32,068 nt of DNA from Candidatus Woesebacteria bacterium GW2011_GWB1_39_12 (GTDB taxonomy: Bacteria; Patescibacteriota; Microgenomatia; UBA8517), in contig LBWB01000010.1 in assembly GCA_000993405.1 (NCBI GenBank), forward strand, positions 1 through 32,068, written 5' to 3'. Positions 14,818 to 21,598 of the stretch are shown here, in pieces. The notes beneath the pieces were generated by a model. The model did no database searches. It was not told the DNA's origin and saw nothing but the letters and a program-made list of their open reading frames with translations. The position numbers and the translations under genes were made by a program. How positions within the stretch are numbered: the first letter of the stretch is position 1; each line of letters opens with the position of its first letter.

Positions 14818-15018
14818 ATGAACGAAAGAAGAAGAGTTCCTGGCAGACTTGCATTTGTTACTGCCGTACTTGAACTGGCAAACAAAGTCGAAAGAGGCGA
14901 AGTAGTGATGCTTGGAAACGGACGACTTAGTACGCATGAGGCAGATAAACTTGGAGCACGTCTGCAAGACGAACAAAATCAGAATAGCCAAGAAAACCAG
15001 ACTCCTACTCAACGATAA
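14818..15018 (+). CDS. Small hypothetical protein with strong Shine-Dalgarno (66 aa)
   Basis: I do not recognise a family. The ORF track begins at 14734, but a strong GGAGGTGAT Shine-Dalgarno (14803-14811) lies 6 nt before the ATG at 14818, so I choose that start. The product begins MNERRRVPGRLAFVTAVLELANKV, a basic and then amphipathic helix, continues with GNGRLSTHEADKLGARL, and ends in a Gln/Asn-rich tail. There is no membrane segment. The strong ribosome binding site and the hairpin directly after the stop argue that it is a real, well-expressed gene. Confidence 0.7.
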   Translation: MNERRRVPGRLAFVTAVLELANKVERGEVVMLGNGRLSTHEADKLGARLQDEQNQNSQENQTPTQR

Positions 15019-15020
15019 CT

Positions 15021-15049
15021 ATTTGCCTCCATGCTAGCTGGGGGCAAAT
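15021..15049. terminator. Hairpin between convergent genes
   Basis: ATTTGCCTCC (15021-15030) pairs with GGGGGCAAAT (15040-15049) with one G-T wobble and a 9-nt loop. The stem begins 2 nt after the stop of the 14818 gene and precedes the ruvX stop on the other strand. The 3' flank is only moderately T-rich, so strength is uncertain. Confidence 0.6.
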
Positions 15050-15094
15050 ATCCTGCAATAATTCTTCTTTAAAGGTCGTACCCTGCAAGTTTAC

Positions 15095-15493
15095 CTACTT
15101 CCCCATTTTCAGATTCAAATAGTCCTGCAAAATTAGGGCAGCTGAATAAGCATCTTCAAGATTTTTGCGCTTCTTTCTTTTAATTCCGGCTTCGATTGAT
15201 AACCTCTGGGCGTCTTGGGTAGTTAAAGTTTCATCCTGAAATGTCACAGGGATTCCAAGTTTATCTCTAAGTTTTTTTCCAAAGTTTTTCGTCTCCTCCG
15301 CCATCTTGCCTTCAGAAATTCCCACAACCACCTGTCCTACTTGCTCTACTTGTACTACTTTTTCAATTATTTTAATTGCTTCTTCTATCAAATTAAATCT
15401 AATCACACGATAGGGCTCAGCCAAATCTGATTCAGAATCAGCCAGTGCTAATCCAATCTTTTTTCTTCCGTAGTCAATTCCTAAGATATGCAT
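15095..15493 (-). CDS. ruvX: RuvX/YqgF-type Holliday junction resolvase-like nuclease
   Basis: A 132-aa RNase H-fold protein of the YqgF/RuvX family, implicated in pre-16S rRNA 5' maturation and described as a putative Holliday junction resolvase. Seen: the first strand with catalytic Asp (GIDYGRKKIGLALAD), VVVGISEG, FQDETLTTQDAQ (usually DERLTT, here Thr for Arg), and the C-terminal acidic EDAYSAALILQDYL. Length is normal. Its ATG lies 20 bp inside the 3' end of the sortase gene on the same strand, so the two are probably translationally coupled. Confidence 0.93.
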   Translation of the reverse strand: MHILGIDYGRKKIGLALADSESDLAEPYRVIRFNLIEEAIKIIEKVVQVEQVGQVVVGISEGKMAEETKNFGKKLRDKLGIPVTFQDETLTTQDAQRLSIEAGIKRKKRKNLEDAYSAALILQDYLNLKMGK

Positions 15494-16163
15494 TTTTTTG
15501 ATCGGGAGGAATAAGACGCGCCCTTACAATTAGTCTTTTGGGTTTACGCGGATCTCCCGGTGGAGTGCAGGTTACTAAAGTCAAAAAGGACTCGCTTGAA
15601 TTTTGCTCTAATATCTGCGTATCGCTTGGCCTTACTTCAAACATATCCTCAACTACGTATTCATAGGAAATACCGTCATAATCCACAAACGCTTTATCTC
15701 CCTTTTTAAGTTTGTTAAGTGTGGAAAATATTGCCAAATAATTTTTGGGGTCGTAAAAGATTGGCAAAATAGAATGACCGAAAATTACCGAGTTTCCGAC
15801 TTTTCCGGGCAAAGCGGTTCCTGCAAACTGGATAAGACTTTTTGATAAATCCTCCCCTCCAATGGCAACTGTAGCATTCTCGATATTAAGCTTCGGAACG
15901 GAAATTGTAAAATATTTCACTTCTTGAGGAGTACTTTCTTCACCCTTTTTTCCTTCAAACCAACTGCTTGCCTTTGTGTAGTCTTTCTTAGAAAATTTAA
16001 AACTTGCCGTTTCTTTGTCAACCAGAGGACTAATAAGGATGGGGTAGCGCCTTGCCGATTCCCACTCATAGGAAATTATTGGGAAAAGCGTGGAAAAAAG
16101 AATCACCACACCGGAGGCGGCCATAATAACGGCACAGATTCTTATGATGAGTTTATGAGACAT
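15474..16163 (-). CDS. Sortase-family transpeptidase
   Basis: A 229-aa membrane-anchored sortase that attaches surface proteins through a cysteine transpeptidase reaction. Seen: an N-terminal transmembrane helix (about residues 6-30), then the beta-barrel with SVPKLNIENATVAIGG. The catalytic His is in VIFGHSILP (about residue 130), Cys in LTLVTCTPPGDP (about residue 199), and Arg in KRLIVRARL. The TLVTCTPPG context is like class D/E-type sortases. No protein in this window has a C-terminal LPxTG-type sorting signal. It follows the baseplate-J-like gene in the same direction and overlaps ruvX by 20 bp. Confidence 0.93.
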   Translation of the reverse strand: MSHKLIIRICAVIMAASGVVILFSTLFPIISYEWESARRYPILISPLVDKETASFKFSKKDYTKASSWFEGKKGEESTPQEVKYFTISVPKLNIENATVAIGGEDLSKSLIQFAGTALPGKVGNSVIFGHSILPIFYDPKNYLAIFSTLNKLKKGDKAFVDYDGISYEYVVEDMFEVRPSDTQILEQNSSESFLTLVTCTPPGDPRKPKRLIVRARLIPPDQKNAYLRN

Positions 16164-16241
16164 GAGTATTTAAGAAAATAGCTAGTAGAAAATTTACCAC
16201 TTTCCAATTTCCAATTTCTAAAAACTAATTTCTTATAAATT

Positions 16242-18482
16242 TTATCTCTCTGCTGCTACTTCTACTTCAATATTTTTTGTTAAATGGGGCAAAGTTTTTA
16301 ACTTCCCGGGTAGAGTCGGCCTAATTTTTATCTCAGCTCTTACAAAACCTGCAACTTCCTGATTTAGATATTCCTCGGCCAAGTTTGGATATTTCCCCCT
16401 TATTTTCTTAACAACTTCTTCAGACTTCACTCCAGGAAGAAGATTTGCAGATACTCGTACCTCGAAATCATAAACTCCTTTTTCTTCCTCTTCCAAATCA
16501 AATTCGAATTCTATCTGTTCACCTCTTAAGACAAAACCCTGAGGAACTTTATCCTTGAGAGCGTCCTGTGCAAGCTGAATCAGTTCATTTTTGTTTAAAC
16601 TAATAACATTTGCTTCCAAGTCTATAGAAAGTTTAAGAGTTTCTGCCTCGTCGCCAACTTTATTGCTGAAATTGCGAGAAGAGGATGTTGCAGTAAGAGA
16701 TTCTTCAAGGATTAAATCCTCGTCTGAAATCTTCTTAAGAAGCTCTTCTTTTGCCTTTGAAGTAAGTTCTTCCTTCAAGTCTTCCTCTAAAACTTTTTGG
16801 TCGTCAGATGATACGGCGGTTATTTCGCGACTACTCCCTCCTGAAAAAGAAGATTCATTTCTAGCTTCTAAATCGCTTGTCGAATAGTTTCCAACGCTAA
16901 AGGTTGTGCCTCCTGCCAGGTTGTACTGAGCCCCTATATCCTCTGCGGCAACACTAACCTTGGTTGTCCCAACGCTTCCTGCACTCCCACTTGCAACTGT
17001 TACTTCGCTCTCTAATGAAAATTTTAAGTTCTCCGGTCCATACAAAATTGTTCCCGAGGGAAGCTTTAATTCGGTCCCGACTCTATACAAGTTCACTTCG
17101 CCTTTTGCTTTATCTCCTACGGTTTTAGTCCCCGTTGCATCCTTAGTTTTATCACCGCTAACTGTTGTTTCCATAATCTCCCCTTTTAAAACCTTTTGAG
17201 AAACATCCGAGGTGTTAGCACGACTATCAACTTTTATGCCGAGTTTCTCTTCTAGTTTCTGAGGGGAGACGTAAATGGTAACGACGGCTTTGGGATAAAA
17301 CCACCAAAAAATAAAACCCAGAAAAAAAAGAAGAACCAAAAACCCAAAACCAAAGACAAAAGTCTGCTTGACTCCACGACCGGCTTGTCGAGGAGCACCT
17401 TTTTGTAACTTTAGTGATTTCAATCGAGTTACTGTACCCAAAATCCTTATCTTTATACCAGAAAAAAAGTTGAACTTGTCTCTCATTTTTTCAGTAACAG
17501 GCACTATATTTCTATGCACCTCATCTACCTGTTCCACTTCTGGCAAGTTTAAATTCTTGCTTACCGTTTCCTGAACTGGTTCCAGCTTTTCCTCGGTGAT
17601 ATCTTTACCAACCACAAAACCCAGTTCCTCGGCCGAGGATTCTTCATTTGGTGAAAACTTTTCAAAAGAACCCGTTTTTACCTCTTCTTTTTTCTCTTCC
17701 AATTCCTTCATAAGCTCAATGCCTGTAACGTTCGCCAATTCCGATGCGCCCGCCAGGCAAACAGCATAAACTTTCTGTTGGGTATCAACAAGCTCTATTT
17801 TTGGGGTATGCAAAAACTTTAAGTTCCCAAAATCTTCCCAACTTACCTTCAGAAGTGCCTGGCGTACCTCTTCCAATTCTCCTTCTCGTCCGTCATAGAT
17901 AAGAATCCGGGAAGGAAGTGCGTCTACTACCCCAAAACGTGCTAAACCTTCTGCAACATCATCAACAACCGACACGCTTCTCGCAACCTGAGAACTTCCT
18001 CCAAGATTCCCTAGCTTAAAGAGAGTTATCTCTAAGCTTTCTTTGTAAGATCCCAAAACTATAGCATTGAGAGGTGTCCCTTCCTCAGATTTTGTAAGGT
18101 GGGCAATAGCCTCAGGAATTACTACAAATCCAATCGGGGTAAGGGATAGCTCATTACAAAGTGTTTTTATTTTTTCGAGATAGTCTCCCTTTATCTGACC
18201 ATCCTCTACCCAGTTAGAGGGGACTCCGAAAACAGTTTTTGTCGGTTCTCTCAAATCTTCAGGAAATCCTTGAATAGCGGCAGAAAGTGCGTTATCTACT
18301 GCCTGAATGAGGTCTTCATCAAGTTCCCAGGAGAAGGGGGGACTTGATAACATAACCTGGGACTTCTCACCTTCTATTCTCCAAATACCTGCCTGAACCC
18401 ATCCGGGCTCAATTACTATTGACCAAAAGTATTCTTTTTCATCGGACTTACTTTTGTTGGGCAGTAAACTTTTCAAATCCAT
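16242..18482 (-). CDS. Actin-fold/baseplate-J-like membrane protein
   Basis: A 746-aa bitopic protein. Residues 1-250 look like a degenerate FtsA/PilM-type actin fold: FWSIVIEPGWVQAGIWRI, VVIPEAIAHLTKS, then NAIVLGSYKESLEITLFKLG in the place of phosphate-binding strands, and SRILIYDGREGELEEV. An acidic, Glu-rich linker follows (about 265-330). One transmembrane helix (about 373-395, FVFGFGFLVLLFFLGFIFWW) precedes an outside region with baseplate-J-like features (AVVTIYVSPQKLEEKLGI, KAKGEVNLYR, LKLPSGTILYG, VSVAAEDIGAQYNLAGGTTF). The actin-like phosphate loops are weak, so ATP binding is doubtful. It lies between alaS and the sortase gene. Plausible roles are cell-surface or pilus-like assembly; none is shown. 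Confidence 0.75.
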   Translation of the reverse strand: MDLKSLLPNKSKSDEKEYFWSIVIEPGWVQAGIWRIEGEKSQVMLSSPPFSWELDEDLIQAVDNALSAAIQGFPEDLREPTKTVFGVPSNWVEDGQIKGDYLEKIKTLCNELSLTPIGFVVIPEAIAHLTKSEEGTPLNAIVLGSYKESLEITLFKLGNLGGSSQVARSVSVVDDVAEGLARFGVVDALPSRILIYDGREGELEEVRQALLKVSWEDFGNLKFLHTPKIELVDTQQKVYAVCLAGASELANVTGIELMKELEEKKEEVKTGSFEKFSPNEESSAEELGFVVGKDITEEKLEPVQETVSKNLNLPEVEQVDEVHRNIVPVTEKMRDKFNFFSGIKIRILGTVTRLKSLKLQKGAPRQAGRGVKQTFVFGFGFLVLLFFLGFIFWWFYPKAVVTIYVSPQKLEEKLGIKVDSRANTSDVSQKVLKGEIMETTVSGDKTKDATGTKTVGDKAKGEVNLYRVGTELKLPSGTILYGPENLKFSLESEVTVASGSAGSVGTTKVSVAAEDIGAQYNLAGGTTFSVGNYSTSDLEARNESSFSGGSSREITAVSSDDQKVLEEDLKEELTSKAKEELLKKISDEDLILEESLTATSSSRNFSNKVGDEAETLKLSIDLEANVISLNKNELIQLAQDALKDKVPQGFVLRGEQIEFEFDLEEEEKGVYDFEVRVSANLLPGVKSEEVVKKIRGKYPNLAEEYLNQEVAGFVRAEIKIRPTLPGKLKTLPHLTKNIEVEVAAER

Positions 18483-18485
18483 AAG

Positions 18486-18554
18486 TATAATGCTAATCTA
18501 CGAATTTACCCGCTCCGCCATAGCTATAGCGAGGCGAGTGCGAATGCTACGAAT
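18486..18554 (-). repeat. Dispersed repeat copy A, split by a 30-bp palindrome
   Basis: Read on the minus strand, ATTCGTAGCATTCGCA (18539-18554) and TAAATTCGTAGATTAGCATT plus ATA (18486-18508) are identical to two adjacent blocks at 31641-31679. Here a 30-nt segment (18509-18538) separates them. That segment is self-complementary along its length with only G-T wobbles and has TATAGCTAT at its centre. The repeat ends 3 nt before the ATG of the baseplate-J-like gene, so its sequence includes whatever promoter that gene uses. Confidence 0.75.
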
Positions 18555-18581
18555 AAATAGTCTAGCGGTTAGGGTTAAGAT

Positions 18582-18626
18582 ACCCGTATCGGTTACGCAA
18601 GACGTAAAACGATTTACGATACGGGT
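18582..18626. repeat. Long inverted repeat with alternative inner stems
   Basis: ACCCGTATCG (18582-18591) pairs perfectly with CGATACGGGT (18617-18626). Inside, either TTACG-caaga-CGTAA or CGTAAA-acga-TTTACG can form, but not both, because they share CGTAA. Further out, CTAG-GGTTAGGGTTA-like and GTTACCGTTACCCTAG segments add imperfect pairing to about 18562-18645. It fills the gap after alaS and may be its 3' end structure or a mobile palindrome. It has no U-tract. Confidence 0.6.
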
Positions 18627-18670
18627 TTCGTTACCGTTACCCTAGTAACTAAAATTAGTATTTATTTGAA

Positions 18671-20524
18671 TCATTTTTCTACTACAGCGTATATTCTTAT
18701 CAATCCACTTCCGATCTTCTCTTGTTTCTTTATTCTAACACGCCCAATCTCACTAGTGTGTGTTACGTGTGGCCCACCACAAAACTCTTTACTGAAAGCA
18801 GTCTCCAAAGTATTACCAACATAATAAACTTTCACTGTATCTGCGTACTTTTCGTTGAAAGCGTGAATTGCCCCGGTTTTTTCCGCCTTATCCTTTGGCA
18901 TAACCTTAAAATTCACAGATAAATCTTTGTCGATGATGTCATTGATCATATTTTCAACTTTTTTTAATTGTTCGTCTGTAAGTTTTTCGGGATTTGGAAA
19001 ATCAAAGCGACTCCTTTCTTTTGTAATATTTTGCCCTTTCTGAACAACCTGCTCTCCCAAAATTTTCCGCAGTGATGCTAAAAGAAGATGTGTCGCAGTA
19101 TGAAGTTTGATGACTTCAGATGAATGATCCGCAAGCCCACCTTTAAAGACACCCGCTGACGTAGTTCTCGAAAGCTCCTGATGCTTTGCAAATTCTTTTT
19201 TATATTCTTCTAAATTAATTGTTTGGCCTTTTTCAGCAAAAATTTCCTTTGTTATTTCCAACGGAAAACCATAAGATTGATATAAATCAAAAGCTTTCTT
19301 AGCATTAATTTCCTGGATTTTTTCAGTCTCTTTCAAACCTCTCTCTAAAGTAGTATTAAATTTTCCCATCTCTTCAGATATAACCTTTTGGATCTCTCCG
19401 ACTTTATCAAGACTTAAATATAACCCATCATAGGTTGCAACAACGGCATTACAAATTCCGGAAAAATCGTCAGATTTAAATTCCCCCGTAAGCTTTCTCA
19501 TCTTTATTGCAGCCCTTCGCAAAAATCTCCTAAGAACATAACCTTTTTCTTTATTAGAGGGTAACACTCCGGCATTTACCAAAAATGTAGCTGATTTTAT
19601 ATGATCGGAGATTACTCTCATTTGAGACTTATTATTTGCTTCCAAGTAACTTTTCCCAGACACTTCTTCAATAGCCTTTATTTCGTCAGCAAATAAGTCG
19701 GTATTAAAAACATCTGGATCACGATTTGCAGCTGCGGTTAATCTTTCTAATCCTCCCCCAAAATCAACATTTTTTTGAGGTAGTTCTTCAAATTTATTTT
19801 CCCCGACTTTTTTATACTGAATAAAAACTGAATTTCCCACTTCCAGAAAGCGACCACAGTCACAATTAGGGTGACATTCTTCCTTACTGAAAGGAGAGTT
19901 TTCGTGAATTTTCAGTTCTTCCCCAAAGTCATAAAAAATTTCAGAGTCCGGTCCTCCAATTTGTCCAATTGGCATCTGTTCAGGAGTACCTGTCATAGAC
20001 CACCAGTTCTTCTTATCCGAATAAGTAAAAATTCTTTCTTCCTCTTTTGCCTCAATACCCGCCTTTGAAAATATCTCCTTCCAGATCTTTATAGATTCTT
20101 CGTCTTTTGGCACAAACTCATTACCCTCAAAAGCCGATACGTAAAGCTTTCTTGGATCCAATCCAAGCTCTTTGGTAAAAAATTCGAAAATCCAGGGAAG
20201 TTGCTCTTTCTTAAAATAATCTCCCAAACTCCAATTTCCAAGCATCTCAAAAAAAGTCATATGGCGATTATCGCCGACTTCTTCTGTATCATCGCTTGTA
20301 AGTCCGTGGGCGCGAAGAGACGGTTGTGAATCAACTAAGCGTTTACTACCTGTTGGATGACTCTCACCCATTAGATACGGCACAAGCGGTTGCATGCCGG
20401 AGGAGGTAAAGAGTGTAGTTGGGTCGTTTTCCAATACAAGTGGAGCGGGTGGAATTTCAACATGGTTTCTCGGAGCACTCTTAAAGAAATTGATATATTT
20501 TTCCCTAACTTCTTTGGACGTCAT
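18671..20524 (-). CDS. alaS: Alanyl-tRNA synthetase, short form without C-Ala domain
   Basis: Charges tRNA-Ala. The 617-aa product has the class II catalytic core (FTSSGMQPLVPYLMG, RHMTFFEMLGNWSLGDYF, GGLERL) and the editing domain that removes mis-charged Ser/Gly, with the zinc-type ligands HTATH and FCGGPH. It stops right after the editing domain. The C-terminal DHHA1/C-Ala domain and its coiled coil, present in the roughly 870-aa E. coli type, are absent. A perfect TATAAT ends 8 nt before the ATG, and no Shine-Dalgarno is seen, so the message may be leaderless. It follows the small membrane protein gene by 60 bp. Confidence 0.97.
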   Translation of the reverse strand: MTSKEVREKYINFFKSAPRNHVEIPPAPLVLENDPTTLFTSSGMQPLVPYLMGESHPTGSKRLVDSQPSLRAHGLTSDDTEEVGDNRHMTFFEMLGNWSLGDYFKKEQLPWIFEFFTKELGLDPRKLYVSAFEGNEFVPKDEESIKIWKEIFSKAGIEAKEEERIFTYSDKKNWWSMTGTPEQMPIGQIGGPDSEIFYDFGEELKIHENSPFSKEECHPNCDCGRFLEVGNSVFIQYKKVGENKFEELPQKNVDFGGGLERLTAAANRDPDVFNTDLFADEIKAIEEVSGKSYLEANNKSQMRVISDHIKSATFLVNAGVLPSNKEKGYVLRRFLRRAAIKMRKLTGEFKSDDFSGICNAVVATYDGLYLSLDKVGEIQKVISEEMGKFNTTLERGLKETEKIQEINAKKAFDLYQSYGFPLEITKEIFAEKGQTINLEEYKKEFAKHQELSRTTSAGVFKGGLADHSSEVIKLHTATHLLLASLRKILGEQVVQKGQNITKERSRFDFPNPEKLTDEQLKKVENMINDIIDKDLSVNFKVMPKDKAEKTGAIHAFNEKYADTVKVYYVGNTLETAFSKEFCGGPHVTHTSEIGRVRIKKQEKIGSGLIRIYAVVEK

Positions 20525-20532
20525 GGATTTAA

Positions 20533-20538
20533 ATTATA
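20533..20538 (-). promoter_or_regulatory. -10 box adjacent to the alaS start
   Basis: Minus-strand TATAAT (perfect) ends 8 nt before the alaS ATG at 20524. The -35 region is weak. It belongs to the recurring leaderless pattern of this window. Confidence 0.5.
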
Positions 20539-20583
20539 TTCTCAACTTGAAGCTAAATCTAGAAGAAAATATTGAATGGTCTG

Positions 20584-20850
20584 TTATTCGTTTGGGGGCA
20601 TGGGTTCGTGGAAGTCTCCCTGACCCCTTTTCTCCATCTTCCTTTTCCTGCCAAAAAGCTCGATTATTCCTGTTAATTTTTCCGGCCTAATTAAACCTCC
20701 ACCTAAGATTGCGTCTTCAAGAATATTGTTGAGTCTTTTAATGCCACGCCTCAAATCAACTATAACTAAAACCACCTGTACCCCAACAACAATAAGAAGT
20801 GCCGTCAGGGCAACTATTACGACTGCCAATAGTTTTTGTACACCATCCAT
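20584..20850 (-). CDS. Small single-pass membrane protein (88 aa)
   Basis: I do not recognise a named family. Residues 6-33 form a hydrophobic helix (LLAVVIVALTALLIVVGVQVVLVIVDL), followed by an amphipathic stretch (RRGIKRLNNILEDAILGGGLI) and a basic, then acidic tail (FGRKRKMEKRG, then HEPMPPNE). The layout resembles small coiled-coil envelope proteins. It lies between the RodZ-like gene and alaS on the same strand, suggesting co-transcription with cell-shape/division genes. A CGTGC-TTAC-GCACG hairpin ends directly at its ATG, and no Shine-Dalgarno is visible. Confidence 0.7.
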   Translation of the reverse strand: MDGVQKLLAVVIVALTALLIVVGVQVVLVIVDLRRGIKRLNNILEDAILGGGLIRPEKLTGIIELFGRKRKMEKRGQGDFHEPMPPNE

Positions 20851-20851
20851 A

Positions 20852-20865
20852 CGTGCGTAAGCACG
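20852..20865 (-). promoter_or_regulatory. Hairpin directly before the start of the 88-aa gene
   Basis: CGTGC and GCACG form a perfect 5-bp stem with a 4-nt loop one base before the ATG at 20850. It occupies the position where a ribosome binding site would be. The rest of the gap up to 20934 has several CAGGA/TCCTG segments but no clear promoter. Confidence 0.35.
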
Positions 20866-20934
20866 CAGGACAAAACCGGATGGGAGCAGGACTTAGCAGG
20901 AATTCTCTCCTGTTTTATCCCGTAACAATCCTGT

Positions 20935-21573
20935 TCAATCCCGTGTGCTTTCTAACTCCACATCAATTTTACGCGAAAGCGTAGTCTCTTTACCAGAGCG
21001 TGATTTAGCAATCACCACAACCTCCCCCGTTCCCTCAAAAATTTCAATCTCTGTTTCAAAAATACCGTCCTCGCCAACAATTGTCGGCTGATTATTAACT
21101 AAAACCGCCGCATCGGGATCAGTTTTTCCCCTTACAGTCAACTTTTCCTGACTAACCACTTGCCCTTCTTCCGGAATTTCAACAAAAAGCTCGGGCGGTT
21201 TTATAAAACTCAGGTACTGAAAGATAAGATAGCCTACAATAACAATAAAAACAAGACTAACTCCCGTAATAAATGAGAGCTTCGGACTCCATGTAAATTT
21301 TTCAGTAATGTCAGGTTTGGGGTTAATTCTAAGCACTTTCGGTGGATAATCACGTCTAAGAAGTGCGATTAAATTTTTTTGTTCAAGATTTAGATTGGAT
21401 GCAATGCTTTTGACAAATCCGACAACCACGGGGTATTCAGGCAAGACTTCCCAACGGTTTTCTTCTAAGTTTTCAATAAACTCTTTTTTTATTTTTGTTA
21501 ACTTTTCAAGTTTCTCCCTTGAAAGCTTTTTTCTAATACGGCTGTCTTTAATAACTTCACCGACTAACTTCAT
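20935..21573 (-). CDS. RodZ-like HTH membrane protein
   Basis: A 212-aa protein with the RodZ architecture: a cytoplasmic HTH_25-type domain (residues 1-75: KLVGEVIKDSRIRKKLSREKLEKLTKI, then YPVVVGFVKSIASNLNLE), a transmembrane helix (about 97-119), and an outside beta-rich Ig-like domain (VEIPEEGQVVSQEKLTVRGKTDP). RodZ links the elongation machinery to the membrane. The ORF track begins at 21633, inside the ftsK 3' end. I prefer the ATG at 21573 (MKLVGEV), where the HTH normally starts. No MreB gene is visible here. The gene follows ftsK in the same direction, 25 bp after its stop if the chosen start is right. Confidence 0.85.
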   Translation of the reverse strand: MKLVGEVIKDSRIRKKLSREKLEKLTKIKKEFIENLEENRWEVLPEYPVVVGFVKSIASNLNLEQKNLIALLRRDYPPKVLRINPKPDITEKFTWSPKLSFITGVSLVFIVIVGYLIFQYLSFIKPPELFVEIPEEGQVVSQEKLTVRGKTDPDAAVLVNNQPTIVGEDGIFETEIEIFEGTGEVVVIAKSRSGKETTLSRKIDVELESTRD

Positions 21574-21598
21574 ATTATTTTTTAATATAAGTAAGGTA

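Noticed and set aside
16164-16241. Promoter directly before the sortase gene
   Set aside because: TTGGAA and TAAATT-like strings are present but not at convincing spacing in this AT-rich repeat.
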